A stretch of 42,205 nt of DNA from Mesonia sp. K7 (GTDB lineage Bacteria; Bacteroidota; Bacteroidia; Flavobacteriales; Flavobacteriaceae): contig NZ_QKQV01000017.1 of assembly GCF_003233725.1 (NCBI RefSeq), positions 1 to 42,205 of the forward strand, written 5' to 3'. The position numbers and the translations under genes were made by a program. Shown piece by piece: positions 25,517-34,048 of this stretch. Below the pieces are notes generated by a model. The model made no database searches. It saw nothing but the letters and a program-made list of their open reading frames with translations, and had not been told where the DNA came from. Numbering within the stretch: the first letter of the stretch is position 1; each line of letters begins with the position of its first letter.

Positions 25517-26169
25517 TCTTTCTTTTTCATTAACTCCGGATGTTCTTTTTTTACCTTTTCTAACCTTGGGTTAGAAACGTTTTTAATATAAGCATTATTT
25601 GGGTTTCGTTTTTTGTAATCTTGGTGATAATCTTCGGCCACCCAAAACTTATCAAAGGCTTTTACTTCTATCGCTATGGGTTCTGCATAGAGCAAATCCA
25701 ATCGATCCAGCTTAAATTCAGCAATTTGTTTTTCTTCTGGAGTTTGGTAAAAGATAATCGAACGGTATTGTGAGCCAATGTCTGGACCTTGTCCGTTTTT
25801 TTGGGTCACATCTATCGAACTCAGAAACACATCAACCAAAGTAGCATAATCTATTTCGGTTGGGTCGTAAATGACTTCTATCGCTTCGGCGTGACCGGTT
25901 TTGCCTGTATTGGTTTGTTCGTAAGTCGGATTTTTAGTGTGACCGCCAGCATACCCCGAAATACTCTCTTTGATACCAGTTACGCTTTCGTAAATGGCTT
26001 CGGTACACCAAAAGCATCCGCCTGCAAAATAAGCTCGTTTGTAGTTTTGGTTCGTTACTATTTCTGCCTTGTCGGCATTTAAAACCATTGCCTTTTCGCC
26101 TTGAGCGGTTTTATCATCTTGACATCCAAATGAAAAAACTAAAGTGATGAGTGCAAAAAAAAGTTTCAT
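25513..26169 (-). CDS. msrA: Peptide-methionine (S)-S-oxide reductase, lipoprotein form
   Basis: A 218-residue MsrA, which reduces methionine-S-sulfoxide in damaged proteins. The catalytic motif is GGCFWC with C52 as nucleophile, followed by ESVTGIKESISGYAGG, GHAEAIEVIYDP and DIGSQYRSI, all typical of the family. Unlike cytosolic MsrA it starts with a lipoprotein signal ending FGC (Cys16), so it is probably anchored facing the periplasm and repairs exported proteins. The next gene upstream encodes another lipoprotein, ending 4 bases before the msrA start region on the same strand. Confidence 0.95.
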   Translation of the reverse strand: MKLFFALITLVFSFGCQDDKTAQGEKAMVLNADKAEIVTNQNYKRAYFAGGCFWCTEAIYESVTGIKESISGYAGGHTKNPTYEQTNTGKTGHAEAIEVIYDPTEIDYATLVDVFLSSIDVTQKNGQGPDIGSQYRSIIFYQTPEEKQIAEFKLDRLDLLYAEPIAIEVKAFDKFWVAEDYHQDYKKRNPNNAYIKNVSNPRLEKVKKEHPELMKKKD

Positions 26170-26173
26170 GTTT

Positions 26174-26779
26174 CTATTTTAAAACATAAACATCTGCAAC
26201 ATTCTTGCCTAAGTCATCATAATCTTTAGCTATTTCTCCATTTAGGGTAAAACCTATCCAATCTACTTTTAGCTGTTTTCCCAACGAATGTACTGTTGCA
26301 ATGGGTTTACCCGTATCAAATTTATCCCAAGGAATTGGTTTTAAGGCATCCATATTTCCAACTGCTTTTACAAAATACATCGCAGCTTTGTGTTCTTCTG
26401 TCTTTTTGTAAGTCACCGTAATATAAAGGTTGTTCTCCTTGTCTAAACAAACTCTCTCTGTTGTATTGAGCTGTATCATCAAACAGTTACATTCACAGTC
26501 AGAATAAGCATCATCTGCTTTCTGAAACATCCCTTCAAAACCTAAAATGGGTATATTTTCTTCTGAAGTATTTTCGTCTGTTTCCATTTCGTTAGTATCA
26601 GAAGTGTCTTCAGAATTATCTTCGGTATTAAAAATAGAATTTCCATCATCGTCGCTGCTTTCCATGTCTATTTCATAATTGCTATTGGTGTCGTCAACGT
26701 TAAGTTCATTAGTGGTTTTGTCACTTTTACAAGCGACAAGAACCAAGGTACATAGAAGTAGTAGTAATATTTTTTTCAT
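26174..26779 (-). CDS. Hypothetical lipoprotein with long acidic linker
   Basis: A 201-residue lipoprotein (signal ending LVAC, Cys17). Residues about 25-72 are a low-complexity linker of Asp, Glu, Ser, Thr and Asn. The C-terminal domain (about 80-201) contains CECNCLMIQLN and a mix of strands; it is not recognised. The long acidic linker suggests that the domain is held away from the membrane. It lies just upstream of msrA with a 4-base gap, so the two are probably co-transcribed and may share a role in oxidative damage; that is inference. Confidence 0.72.
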   Translation of the reverse strand: MKKILLLLLCTLVLVACKSDKTTNELNVDDTNSNYEIDMESSDDDGNSIFNTEDNSEDTSDTNEMETDENTSEENIPILGFEGMFQKADDAYSDCECNCLMIQLNTTERVCLDKENNLYITVTYKKTEEHKAAMYFVKAVGNMDALKPIPWDKFDTGKPIATVHSLGKQLKVDWIGFTLNGEIAKDYDDLGKNVADVYVLK

Positions 26780-26843
26780 GGTATGATATTTTAAAGAAAG
26801 TTACCAATTTCTATTGGCTTAAATTCTAAAATTATGTTAATAA

Positions 26844-26875
26844 AAAAACCCTTTCCAAATTTAGAAAGGGTTTTT
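26844..26875 (-). terminator. Terminator after the coiled-coil protein gene
   Basis: A 12-bp stem AAAAACCCTTTC / GAAAGGGTTTTT with an 8-base loop. It has T-runs on both strands, so it can end transcripts from either side. It lies 20 bases after the stop codon of the minus-strand gene at 26895. Confidence 0.85.
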
Positions 26876-26894
26876 AATCGTTTTATTAGAAGGA

Positions 26895-27674
26895 TTACAA
26901 CTTCGAAAAAAGTTTATCCATCGCTTCTTTTTGCTCTTGTGCCAACTCTTGGTCTACCAATATTCTACCACTGTGTTCGTCGGTAATAATTTTCTTTCTA
27001 CTTGCAATTTCCATTTGTACTTGTGGTGGAATCGTAAAGAAAGAACCACCTGAAGCTCCTCTTTCTATTGGTACAACTGCCAAACCATTTTTTACACTTC
27101 CTCTAATTCTGGTATAGGCATTTACCAAACGGTCTTCAATCTCTTTTTTGTATTCTTCAGATTTTTTTATTAAAGCTTGCTCTTCTTTTTCCGTTTCACT
27201 TAAAATTTCATCTAGCTCTCCTTTTTTGTGAGCCAAATGTCCTTTTCTTTCTTCTAATTTTTCTTCGGTACTTGCAATTACTTCTTTTTTATGCTCGATT
27301 TGAGCTTTAAACTCTTTGATGTGCTTTTCAGCTAACTCAATCTCAAGCTCTTGAAACTCTATCTCTTTGGTAATCGCATTGAATTCTCTATTGTTACGAA
27401 CATTTTTTTGTTGTTCGTTGTATTTTTTCATTAAAGCCTTAGCGTCCTCAATCTTTATTTGCTTTTCTTTGATATGCTGATCTATCGCTTCTAAATCAGC
27501 GTTAAACTTTTCTAATCTGTTGGTCAACCCTTCTACTTCATCTTCAAGATCTTCTACTTCTAAAGGCAATTCTCCTCTAACGTTTCTAATCTCATCAATG
27601 CGAGAATCGATAAGCTGTAAATTAAATAACGCTCTTAATTTGTCTTCTACGGTTACCTCGGTTTTTTTTGCCAT
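26895..27674 (-). CDS. Zinc-ribbon family coiled-coil protein that has lost its cysteines
   Basis: A 259-residue protein whose middle (about 35-190) is a long antiparallel coiled coil. It matches the family of C4 zinc-ribbon proteins with the N-terminal block LFNLQLIDSRIDEI. In the usual family the end reads GGC...CPNCGRIL; here the matching positions are GGSFFTIPP and DEHSGRIL, so no zinc ligand is left. I chose the ATG at 27674 rather than the TTG at 27680, because it follows the upstream stop codon by two bases. The upstream gene is nif3, a linkage common in bacteria. The function is unknown. Confidence 0.85.
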   Translation of the reverse strand: MAKKTEVTVEDKLRALFNLQLIDSRIDEIRNVRGELPLEVEDLEDEVEGLTNRLEKFNADLEAIDQHIKEKQIKIEDAKALMKKYNEQQKNVRNNREFNAITKEIEFQELEIELAEKHIKEFKAQIEHKKEVIASTEEKLEERKGHLAHKKGELDEILSETEKEEQALIKKSEEYKKEIEDRLVNAYTRIRGSVKNGLAVVPIERGASGGSFFTIPPQVQMEIASRKKIITDEHSGRILVDQELAQEQKEAMDKLFSKL

Positions 27675-27676
27675 AA

Positions 27677-28771
27677 TCAACTGTATTGAATCGGATTGGT
27701 ATTTTTTTGTGATAAAATGATTGCAAAACTACTAAATTTTTTCGTAAGAAACTCATGTAAAAGATTTTTTGTGTACTGCTCACTTTCATAGTGACCAATA
27801 TCTGCCAAAACAATCTTATCTTCTGCTTTATAGAAGTCGTGGTATTTCAGGTCGGATGTGAGGTAAATATCAGCGCTTTCGCGGATGGCTTGATTGATGG
27901 CAAAGGCTCCGCTCCCACCCAAAACGGCTACTTTTTTCACTTTTTCCTTCACTAAAGCGGAATGCCGAATCACTCCGCATTTAAACGTCTTTTTTACTTG
28001 CTGTAAAAAAGTGTGGGTATCAATAGCTTCTGTTAATTCGCCAATCATTCCGATACCAATTTTTTGATTGTAATTATCGAGTGAAGTGATTTCGTATGCC
28101 ACTTCTTCGTAGGGATGCGCTTCAAACAAAGCTTTTACGATTTTTGGTTCTAAATGCTTTGCAAATGTGATGTTAAGTTGTATTTCTTTTTCTTCTTGTA
28201 GTTTTCCTTTTTCACCGATAACAGGATTAGACGCTTCGTTTCCTTTAAAACTTCCAATACCTTCAACGGTAAAACTACAATTTTCGTAATTCCCGATACT
28301 TCCAGCTCCAGCTTCAAAAAGGGCTTGTTTCACAAGCGTGCTATTTTCGATAGGCACATAAGTGGTCAACTTTTTGATAGTTGACTTTTGCGGCAAGAGT
28401 ACTTTTCTATGCTGCAAACCTAATTTTTCACAGATCTGATGATTCACCCCTCTAAAGTAATTGTCGAGTGCTGTATGAATGGAATAAATAGCAATATTAT
28501 TCTGAATAGCTTTCAGTACTACTCGCTCTACATACGTTTTGCCTGTTATCTTTTTTAAGCCACTAAAAACAATAGGATGAAAAGCAATGATTAGATTACA
28601 ATTGTTTTCGATAGCTTCGTCTATGGTAACTTCGAGAGTGTCTAAAGTGACTAAAACACCTGTAATCTCAGCATTTTTATCCCCTACCAACAAACCCACG
28701 TTATCAAAATCTTCCGCATAAGCGAGCGGTGCCATTTCTTCTAAAGTATCGATTACCTCTTTTATCTGCAT
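27677..28771 (-). CDS. Nif3-like dinuclear metal centre protein
   Basis: A 364-residue member of the Nif3/YbgI/DUF34 family. Metal-binding blocks are visible: N-terminal NVGLLVGD, then AFHPIVFSGLKKI, IYSIHTALDN, and C-terminal DLKYHDFYKAED and DIGHYESEQ. Between them (about 125-235) is the PII/CutA-like insertion that marks the long form, as in Bacillus YqfO. Members form hexamers with two metals per subunit; the substrate is debated. It is followed by the coiled-coil protein with almost no gap, indicating an operon. Confidence 0.93.
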   Translation of the reverse strand: MQIKEVIDTLEEMAPLAYAEDFDNVGLLVGDKNAEITGVLVTLDTLEVTIDEAIENNCNLIIAFHPIVFSGLKKITGKTYVERVVLKAIQNNIAIYSIHTALDNYFRGVNHQICEKLGLQHRKVLLPQKSTIKKLTTYVPIENSTLVKQALFEAGAGSIGNYENCSFTVEGIGSFKGNEASNPVIGEKGKLQEEKEIQLNITFAKHLEPKIVKALFEAHPYEEVAYEITSLDNYNQKIGIGMIGELTEAIDTHTFLQQVKKTFKCGVIRHSALVKEKVKKVAVLGGSGAFAINQAIRESADIYLTSDLKYHDFYKAEDKIVLADIGHYESEQYTKNLLHEFLTKKFSSFAIILSQKNTNPIQYS

Positions 28772-28830
28772 AGTTTTGTTTTTAAAATAATGTTACTTGC
28801 TATGATGTAAATTTGTCAAATCGATTGGTT

Positions 28831-28936
28831 TTTCTGAATTTTTCAGAAAAATTGTATCGAGATTTAAAAAATTTTAACACTAAAACCTTGTTCTCGATAC
28901 TTTTTCCTATGGAAAAACCTGCCTGCCGCAGGCAAG
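28831..28936. repeat. REP-like composite of small hairpins upstream of lpxK
   Basis: Several short palindromes follow each other: TTTCTGA / TCAGAAA (28831-28849), GTATCGAG paired with CTCGATAC (28854-28861 / 28893-28900), TTTTTCC / GGAAAAA (28901-28917) and GCCTGCCGCAGGC (28921-28933). The last one is GC-rich in contrast to the surroundings. Together they resemble the repeated intergenic elements scattered in flavobacterial genomes. Only one copy is seen in this window. Confidence 0.5.
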
Positions 28937-29019
28937 GCTCGAACTGACGGCTTAAAGTAAGCATATAAAACCTGTAATTGGTTTTTAGAAGTTAAAGATA
29001 AAAATTATACCTTCGTTTT

Positions 29020-30015
29020 ATGCAAATTTTACGAAAATTACTGTTTCCGCTTTCGCTCATTTATGGCATCGTCACAGCGATAAGGAACTTTTTATACGAT
29101 CAAAATATTTTAAAATCTTACTCGTACGATTTGCCCGTCATCACTATTGGGAACCTTTCTACCGGCGGAACAGGAAAATCACCTATAGTCGAATTTTTAG
29201 TAGATTTTCTAAAAAAAGGACGACAAATCGCTACTTTAAGTCGCGGTTATGGAAGAAAAACAAAAGGCTATCGAATCGTAAATCCTAACGATTTAGCCAA
29301 AAATGTTGGCGACGAACCTTTACAGTTTAAAACCAAGTTTCCTGAAATTACGGTAGCCGTTTGTGAAAAACGAAAAATTGGTATCGAAAACCTACAAAAA
29401 GAATTTCCCAATCTTGAGCTTATTATTTTAGACGATGCTTTCCAGCACCGACAGGTAACGGCTGGTTTTCAAATTTTGCTTACGGCTTATGACAGTTTGT
29501 ACTGTGATGATTTTTTATTACCTACGGGAAATTTACGCGAACCAAAATCTGGTGCCAAAAGAGCCGACGTTATTGTAGTGACCAAAGTTCCTGATGCTTT
29601 AAACGAAGGTGAGAAGAACAACATCAAAAACAAACTGAAATTAGAAGCAAACCAAGAGTTGTTTTTTTCTCAAATCGCTTACGCGGATTTTTTTAAGAAC
29701 ACAACGCAGCAGCTAGACTTTGCTTCGCTACATAAATTTACTTTAGTCACTGGAATTGCCAACCCAAAACCTTTAGTGAAGTTTTTGGAACAACAAAATT
29801 TTACCTTTGAACATATGGCTTTTTCGGACCACCACCATTTTTCTGAGAAAGAAATTCAGGGTTTAAAAAAACACAATAAAATAGTCACTACCGAAAAAGA
29901 TTTTATGCGATTACAAAATCATTTTTCAGAAGATCAGCTTTATTATTTACCCATCACTACAAAAATTAATCGAGAAGAAGACTTCCAACAAATTATTCTT
30001 GATTACCTGAATTAG
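29020..30015 (+). CDS. lpxK: Tetraacyldisaccharide 4'-kinase
   Basis: A 331-residue LpxK, which adds the 4' phosphate to the lipid A precursor at the inner membrane. The N-terminal hydrophobic helix (about 5-25) anchors it. The P-loop is TGGTGKS (48-54), followed by LSRGYGRKTKGY, GDEPLQF and the DDAFQHR motif (about 145-151). Length is normal. Its last 23 bases overlap the end of a convergent kinase gene. The hairpin cluster upstream is not obviously part of its promoter. Confidence 0.96.
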   Translation: MQILRKLLFPLSLIYGIVTAIRNFLYDQNILKSYSYDLPVITIGNLSTGGTGKSPIVEFLVDFLKKGRQIATLSRGYGRKTKGYRIVNPNDLAKNVGDEPLQFKTKFPEITVAVCEKRKIGIENLQKEFPNLELIILDDAFQHRQVTAGFQILLTAYDSLYCDDFLLPTGNLREPKSGAKRADVIVVTKVPDALNEGEKNNIKNKLKLEANQELFFSQIAYADFFKNTTQQLDFASLHKFTLVTGIANPKPLVKFLEQQNFTFEHMAFSDHHHFSEKEIQGLKKHNKIVTTEKDFMRLQNHFSEDQLYYLPITTKINREEDFQQIILDYLN

Positions 30016-31510
30016 CAATAATATCAGTTATCTTTTTGTAGAAGAAATCGGTGTTGTAAGGTTTTGAAATCACAGCATCAAAACCAATGTCGTAATATTC
30101 TTCGTCTTTGTGTTCTAAAGTTACTGCCGTTAAGGCAATGATTGGTGTTTGTCTATTGAATTCTCTAATTTCTTGTGTCGCCTCTATTCCGTTTTTTACA
30201 GGCATATGGATGTCCATCAAAATCAGATCGAAACGTTGTTCTTTCATAATGTCAACTGCTTGTTGCCCATTTTCGACAATTTTTACCAAGGCTTCTTTGC
30301 GCTCTAAGATTTTTTGAGTAATTCGCTGGTTGAGTTTATTATCTTCAACCACAAGCACATTTTTATCTTTTAAAATCTTATCAGAATATGGAGCGGTTTT
30401 TTTCTGAGGTACAACTTCTTCTTCTGTATTTTCAACAGTTTTAAGGTTAATGGTGAAATAGAAACGAGACCCCTCAAATAACTCACTTTCAAAATAAATT
30501 TCGCTACCTAATATTTCTAAAAGTCTTTTGACAATGGCCAAACCTAAACCAGTTCCGCCGTACTTTTGGTTATATTCGTTTTCGCCTTGGTAAAAGTCCT
30601 GAAAAACTTTTTCGAAATTACTTTTCTCTATTCCAATTCCTGTATCTCTTACTTCAAAATAAACATCTACTTCAGCTTCTTTTGCAGCGACTAATTTTGC
30701 AGTAAGCCAAACCGATTGGTCATCAGAGTATTTAATGGCATTAGAGATCAAATTCATTAAAACCTGGGATATTTTAAGGATATCGCCCTTAAGTCTTTCA
30801 GGTATATTTTCGTCTAACTCTAAATGTAAACTAACGTTATTGGACTTTGCCATTTCCTTAAAAGAGTTGAAAAGGCTATGGATTCTTTTATGAAAATTGA
30901 ATTCGCGCTCAACAATAACAATTTCGTTTGCTGCAATTTTATTGATGTCTAATATGTTGTTGATAAGTGAAAGCAAGTGTTCTCCAGAGTAATTTAGAGC
31001 ATTCAAATGCTCCTTTTGATCCTCTCTTGGTTTTTCCTTAAGCAATAAATAGGTTGACCCCGTAATGGCATAAATGGGTGTACGAAGCTCATGGGTAATG
31101 GTATTGAAAAAATTTTCTTTGATTTTACTGGCTTCCTGCATTTTTTCTTGTGCCGAAATGAGTTCTTTATTTTTCTGAAGTAATAAAGCGTTGGCACTCT
31201 TTCGCATACGGTTATTTTTATAAAGCGTCACCGTAAAAAGTGCTAAAATGATGACCACAATTAAACTTAAGACTAAAGCAAATTGACTAGCATTTTTCTT
31301 TTTCTCGACTGAAGCAATTTCATCTTCTTTTGCTTGAATCTCTGTAGTTTCAGCTTCATTTTCACCCCCAAAAGATTCTGCTTTAGTTATTACAACTAAA
31401 GTTGAATGATAAAAAACTTTAGCTTGTAGACTGCTATTTAAAAGAGAAAAAAAGAGAAAAAAAACAATCCAAAGGGAAGTAAAAGACAAAGAAGTGTTAC
31501 TAAATTTCAA
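29993..31510 (-). CDS. Hybrid sensor histidine kinase with one receiver
   Basis: A 505-residue kinase. It starts with a signal-like segment, then a short periplasmic part (about 30-72), a membrane helix (about 77-97) and a coiled coil. HisKA has H140 in ITHELRTPIYA. HATPase_c has NLISNAIKYS, VRDTGIGI and GGTGLGLAIV. The C-terminal receiver has the phospho-acceptor D433 in LMDIHMP. The start codon is probably TTG, 17 bases after gap: there is no ATG until after the membrane helix. No output or DNA-binding partner is adjacent. It ends the operon that begins with the 65-residue membrane protein or with lipA. Confidence 0.92.
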   Translation of the reverse strand: MKFSNTSLSFTSLWIVFFLFFSLLNSSLQAKVFYHSTLVVITKAESFGGENEAETTEIQAKEDEIASVEKKKNASQFALVLSLIVVIILALFTVTLYKNNRMRKSANALLLQKNKELISAQEKMQEASKIKENFFNTITHELRTPIYAITGSTYLLLKEKPREDQKEHLNALNYSGEHLLSLINNILDINKIAANEIVIVEREFNFHKRIHSLFNSFKEMAKSNNVSLHLELDENIPERLKGDILKISQVLMNLISNAIKYSDDQSVWLTAKLVAAKEAEVDVYFEVRDTGIGIEKSNFEKVFQDFYQGENEYNQKYGGTGLGLAIVKRLLEILGSEIYFESELFEGSRFYFTINLKTVENTEEEVVPQKKTAPYSDKILKDKNVLVVEDNKLNQRITQKILERKEALVKIVENGQQAVDIMKEQRFDLILMDIHMPVKNGIEATQEIREFNRQTPIIALTAVTLEHKDEEYYDIGFDAVISKPYNTDFFYKKITDIIANSGNQE

Positions 31511-31527
31511 TTGAGGTATTTTAAAAG

Positions 31528-32535
31528 TTAGCCTAATTTAATCAATTTTATTAAATCTACAATCCTATTGCTGTAACCATATTCGTTATCGTACCAACCA
31601 ATGAGCTTCACCAAATGCCCATCGATAACCGAAGTCATTTGTGCATCGAACGTACACGAATAAGGACTTCCCAAAATATCTACCGAGACGATAGGGTCTT
31701 CGGTGTAATTGATAATTCCTTGATAGGTTTCTTGCGAAGCGGTTTTAAAAAGCAAATTAATTTCCTCGATACTGGTTTTCTTTTTGACATTCAAGGTCAT
31801 ATCGGTCAACGAACCATTAGGCACCGGAACACGAATACCGCAACCTCCTATCACATCTTCTAAATCGGGAAAGATTTTGGTCAATGCTTTTGCAGCTCCT
31901 GTTGTTGTAGGAATAATCGATTGTGCCGCTGCTCTCGCTCTTCGTAAATCACGATGCGGTTGATCGTGCAAGCTTTGGTCTGAAGTATACGAGTGAATTG
32001 TAGTAATGTAAGCTTGTTCTACTTCAAAATTTTCGTGTACCAATTGGAGCATAGGTGCCGCATTATTGGTGGTACAACTGGCGTTGGAAATGATCACGTC
32101 ATCATCACTCAGTATATGTTCATTGACACCCATTACAAGCATTTTTATAGCATCGTCTGCCGAAGGAACTGAAAGAATAACTTTCTGTACGCCCTCTTTT
32201 AGATGTTTTTCCAGCAATGCTTTGGTTTTGTGTTTTCCTGTACATTCGACCACGATATCGACTTTGGTTTGCCAATTGATAGCCTCGATATTTTTTTCGT
32301 TAGCAACAAAATATTTTTTTCCGTTGACGTATAAAAATTCGTCTTGAGCGAAAATATCCTGTGGCAAAACACCGTGAACACTGTCGTATTTAAGCAAATG
32401 TGCCAAAGTTTTTACATCGGCAAGATCGTTGATCGCAACCACTTCTATTTCGGGATTTCCGAGCAAAATACGGAACAAAGCTCGACCAATACGGCCAAAA
32501 CCGTTGATCGCAATTTTTTTGGTGGGAGTTTTCAT
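31528..32535 (-). CDS. gap: Glyceraldehyde-3-phosphate dehydrogenase, type I
   Basis: A 335-residue GAPDH of glycolysis and gluconeogenesis. The NAD-binding motif is INGFGRIGRALFR near the N-terminus. The catalytic cysteine is C154 in SNASCTTN. The substrate-binding histidine and loop lie in TTIHSYTSDQ. The C-terminal WYDNEYGYSNR is also canonical. It follows lipA by 6 bases and precedes the hybrid kinase by 17, so all three are probably transcribed together. Flavobacteria often have two GAPDH genes; which role this one has cannot be told from sequence alone. Confidence 0.97.
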   Translation of the reverse strand: MKTPTKKIAINGFGRIGRALFRILLGNPEIEVVAINDLADVKTLAHLLKYDSVHGVLPQDIFAQDEFLYVNGKKYFVANEKNIEAINWQTKVDIVVECTGKHKTKALLEKHLKEGVQKVILSVPSADDAIKMLVMGVNEHILSDDDVIISNASCTTNNAAPMLQLVHENFEVEQAYITTIHSYTSDQSLHDQPHRDLRRARAAAQSIIPTTTGAAKALTKIFPDLEDVIGGCGIRVPVPNGSLTDMTLNVKKKTSIEEINLLFKTASQETYQGIINYTEDPIVSVDILGSPYSCTFDAQMTSVIDGHLVKLIGWYDNEYGYSNRIVDLIKLIKLG

Positions 32536-32541
32536 TAAGTG

Positions 32542-33411
32542 TTAATGAATATGCTTTTGAGCTTTGTATGACGAACGCACCAACGCACCACTTTCTACGT
32601 GTCTAAAACCAAGATCCTTACCTATTTCTTCGTACTTTTTAAACTGATCTGGTGTGATGAATTGTTTTACCGGTAAGTGTTTTTTACTGGGTTGTAAATA
32701 TTGCCCAATAGTAACCACATCTAAATTTACTTTTCGTAAATCTTCTAAAGTTTCGATTACTTCTGCTTCGGTCTCGCCCAAGCCAAGCATAATACCCGAT
32801 TTGGTCCTTGAAGCTCCGTTTTCTTTTAGGTATTTTAAAACACCTAGACTTCTTTCGTATTTCGCTTGAATACGTACTTCACGAGTAAGTCGTTTTACGG
32901 TTTCCATATTGTGGGAAATCACCTCTGGATGTACTTCAAGAATTCTATCGATATGCTTTTCAATACCTTGAAAATCGGGAATAAGTGTTTCTAAAGTCGT
33001 ATTGGGGTTCATCCTACGAATGGCTTTTACGGTTTCAGCCCAAATAATAGACCCCATATCTTTTAGATCATCTCTATCTACACTGGTAATGACCGCGTGT
33101 TTGATGTCCATAATTTTGATAGAACGAGCTACTTTCTCAGGTTCATCCCATTCTACCGTTTCTGGTCTTCCGGTTTTTACACCACAAAAACCACAACTAC
33201 GGGTACAGACGTTACCTAAAATCATAAACGTAGCTGTACCTTCACCCCAACACTCACCCATATTTGGGCAACTACCCGAAGTACAAATAGTGTTGAGCTT
33301 ATATTTATCTACCAATCCTCTAAGGTTGGTATATTTTTTTCCGGTTGGTAATTTTACACGAAGCCATTTAGGTTTTTGAACCCTTTCTGGAGTTAGTGTT
33401 GTGGTACTCAT
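32542..33411 (-). CDS. lipA: Lipoyl synthase
   Basis: A 289-residue radical-SAM enzyme that inserts two sulfurs into octanoyl groups on 2-oxoacid dehydrogenases and the glycine cleavage H protein. The auxiliary cluster cysteines are C43, C48 and C54 ([12 protein letters not shown]), and the radical-SAM cluster is C69, C73 and C76 (CTRSCGFC). The conserved C-terminal RSSY is present. A -7 box at 33430-33437 gives it its own start of transcription, with gap and the kinase downstream. Confidence 0.97.
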   Translation of the reverse strand: MSTTTLTPERVQKPKWLRVKLPTGKKYTNLRGLVDKYKLNTICTSGSCPNMGECWGEGTATFMILGNVCTRSCGFCGVKTGRPETVEWDEPEKVARSIKIMDIKHAVITSVDRDDLKDMGSIIWAETVKAIRRMNPNTTLETLIPDFQGIEKHIDRILEVHPEVISHNMETVKRLTREVRIQAKYERSLGVLKYLKENGASRTKSGIMLGLGETEAEVIETLEDLRKVNLDVVTIGQYLQPSKKHLPVKQFITPDQFKKYEEIGKDLGFRHVESGALVRSSYKAQKHIH

Positions 33412-33429
33412 AGAAAAATTTTAGTCTGA

Positions 33430-33437
33430 CAAAGATA
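33430..33437 (-). promoter_or_regulatory. -7 box of lipA
   Basis: TATCTTTG on the minus strand, a full TAnnTTTG match, 18 bases before the ATG. It shows that the lipA-gap-kinase group can be transcribed apart from the sigma factor gene upstream. No clear -33 TTG. Confidence 0.5.
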
Positions 33438-33483
33438 CAGATTTCTTAAGGATAAAACACAGCTTTTTACGATTTGTCACTTC

Positions 33484-34038
33484 TTACAATTCTGAACTAC
33501 TTTTTATACTTTCTGCCAGAAGCTTTTTTGCCCTTAACAGTTTTACTTTTACATTATTGAGGGGCTCGTCTAATTGTTCTGCAATTTCTTTATACGACAT
33601 TTCTTTAAAAAAACGCAAGCGAATAACTTCCTCATAAGATGGTTTCAAACGTTTTAGATGCTGCAACAAGCTTTGTAAATTCTGCTCTAAAATCAATTGG
33701 TTTTCTGCATCTAAGCTCTCGTCTGCAATTGCTTTTGTCGTCATTTTATGAACGCTTGTTGTGTCTAAGGTTTTTACTCTTGTGGTGTCTATATGAATGT
33801 TTTTGGAAATCGTAATAAGCCATGTTTTAAACTTATACTCGCTGTTGTAAGTGTGTAATTTATCAAAAGCTTTACTAAACGTCTGAATGGTAATTTCTTC
33901 GGCTTCAAACTCATTTTGAAGGCGTTTGAGTTGAAAAGCATACACATCATTCCAGAAATACTCCAAGAGTGCGTTATAAGCGACTTGGTTTCCGCTTTTA
34001 GCGGATTTTATTAATTTTTCTAACTCGTTTTCATTCAT
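33484..34038 (-). CDS. RNA polymerase sigma factor, sigma-70 (ECF type)
   Basis: A 184-residue ECF-type sigma factor. Region 2 covers about 15-85 (AEEITIQTFSKAFDKL and the aromatic TWLITISKNIHID). Region 4 covers about 125-180, with SYEEVIRLRFFKEMSYKEIAEQLDEP as its helix-turn-helix segment (residues about 136-161). No anti-sigma factor gene is next to it, which is unusual for membrane-linked ECF groups. It follows the GT2-like gene by 10 bases. Target genes are unknown. Confidence 0.93.
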   Translation of the reverse strand: MNENELEKLIKSAKSGNQVAYNALLEYFWNDVYAFQLKRLQNEFEAEEITIQTFSKAFDKLHTYNSEYKFKTWLITISKNIHIDTTRVKTLDTTSVHKMTTKAIADESLDAENQLILEQNLQSLLQHLKRLKPSYEEVIRLRFFKEMSYKEIAEQLDEPLNNVKVKLLRAKKLLAESIKSSSEL

Positions 34039-34048
34039 TTTTTCAACC

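Noticed and set aside
29993-30015. Frame error in lpxK or the kinase because their ends overlap
   Set aside because: Both proteins keep complete family motifs and usual lengths; a 23-base convergent overlap is acceptable.
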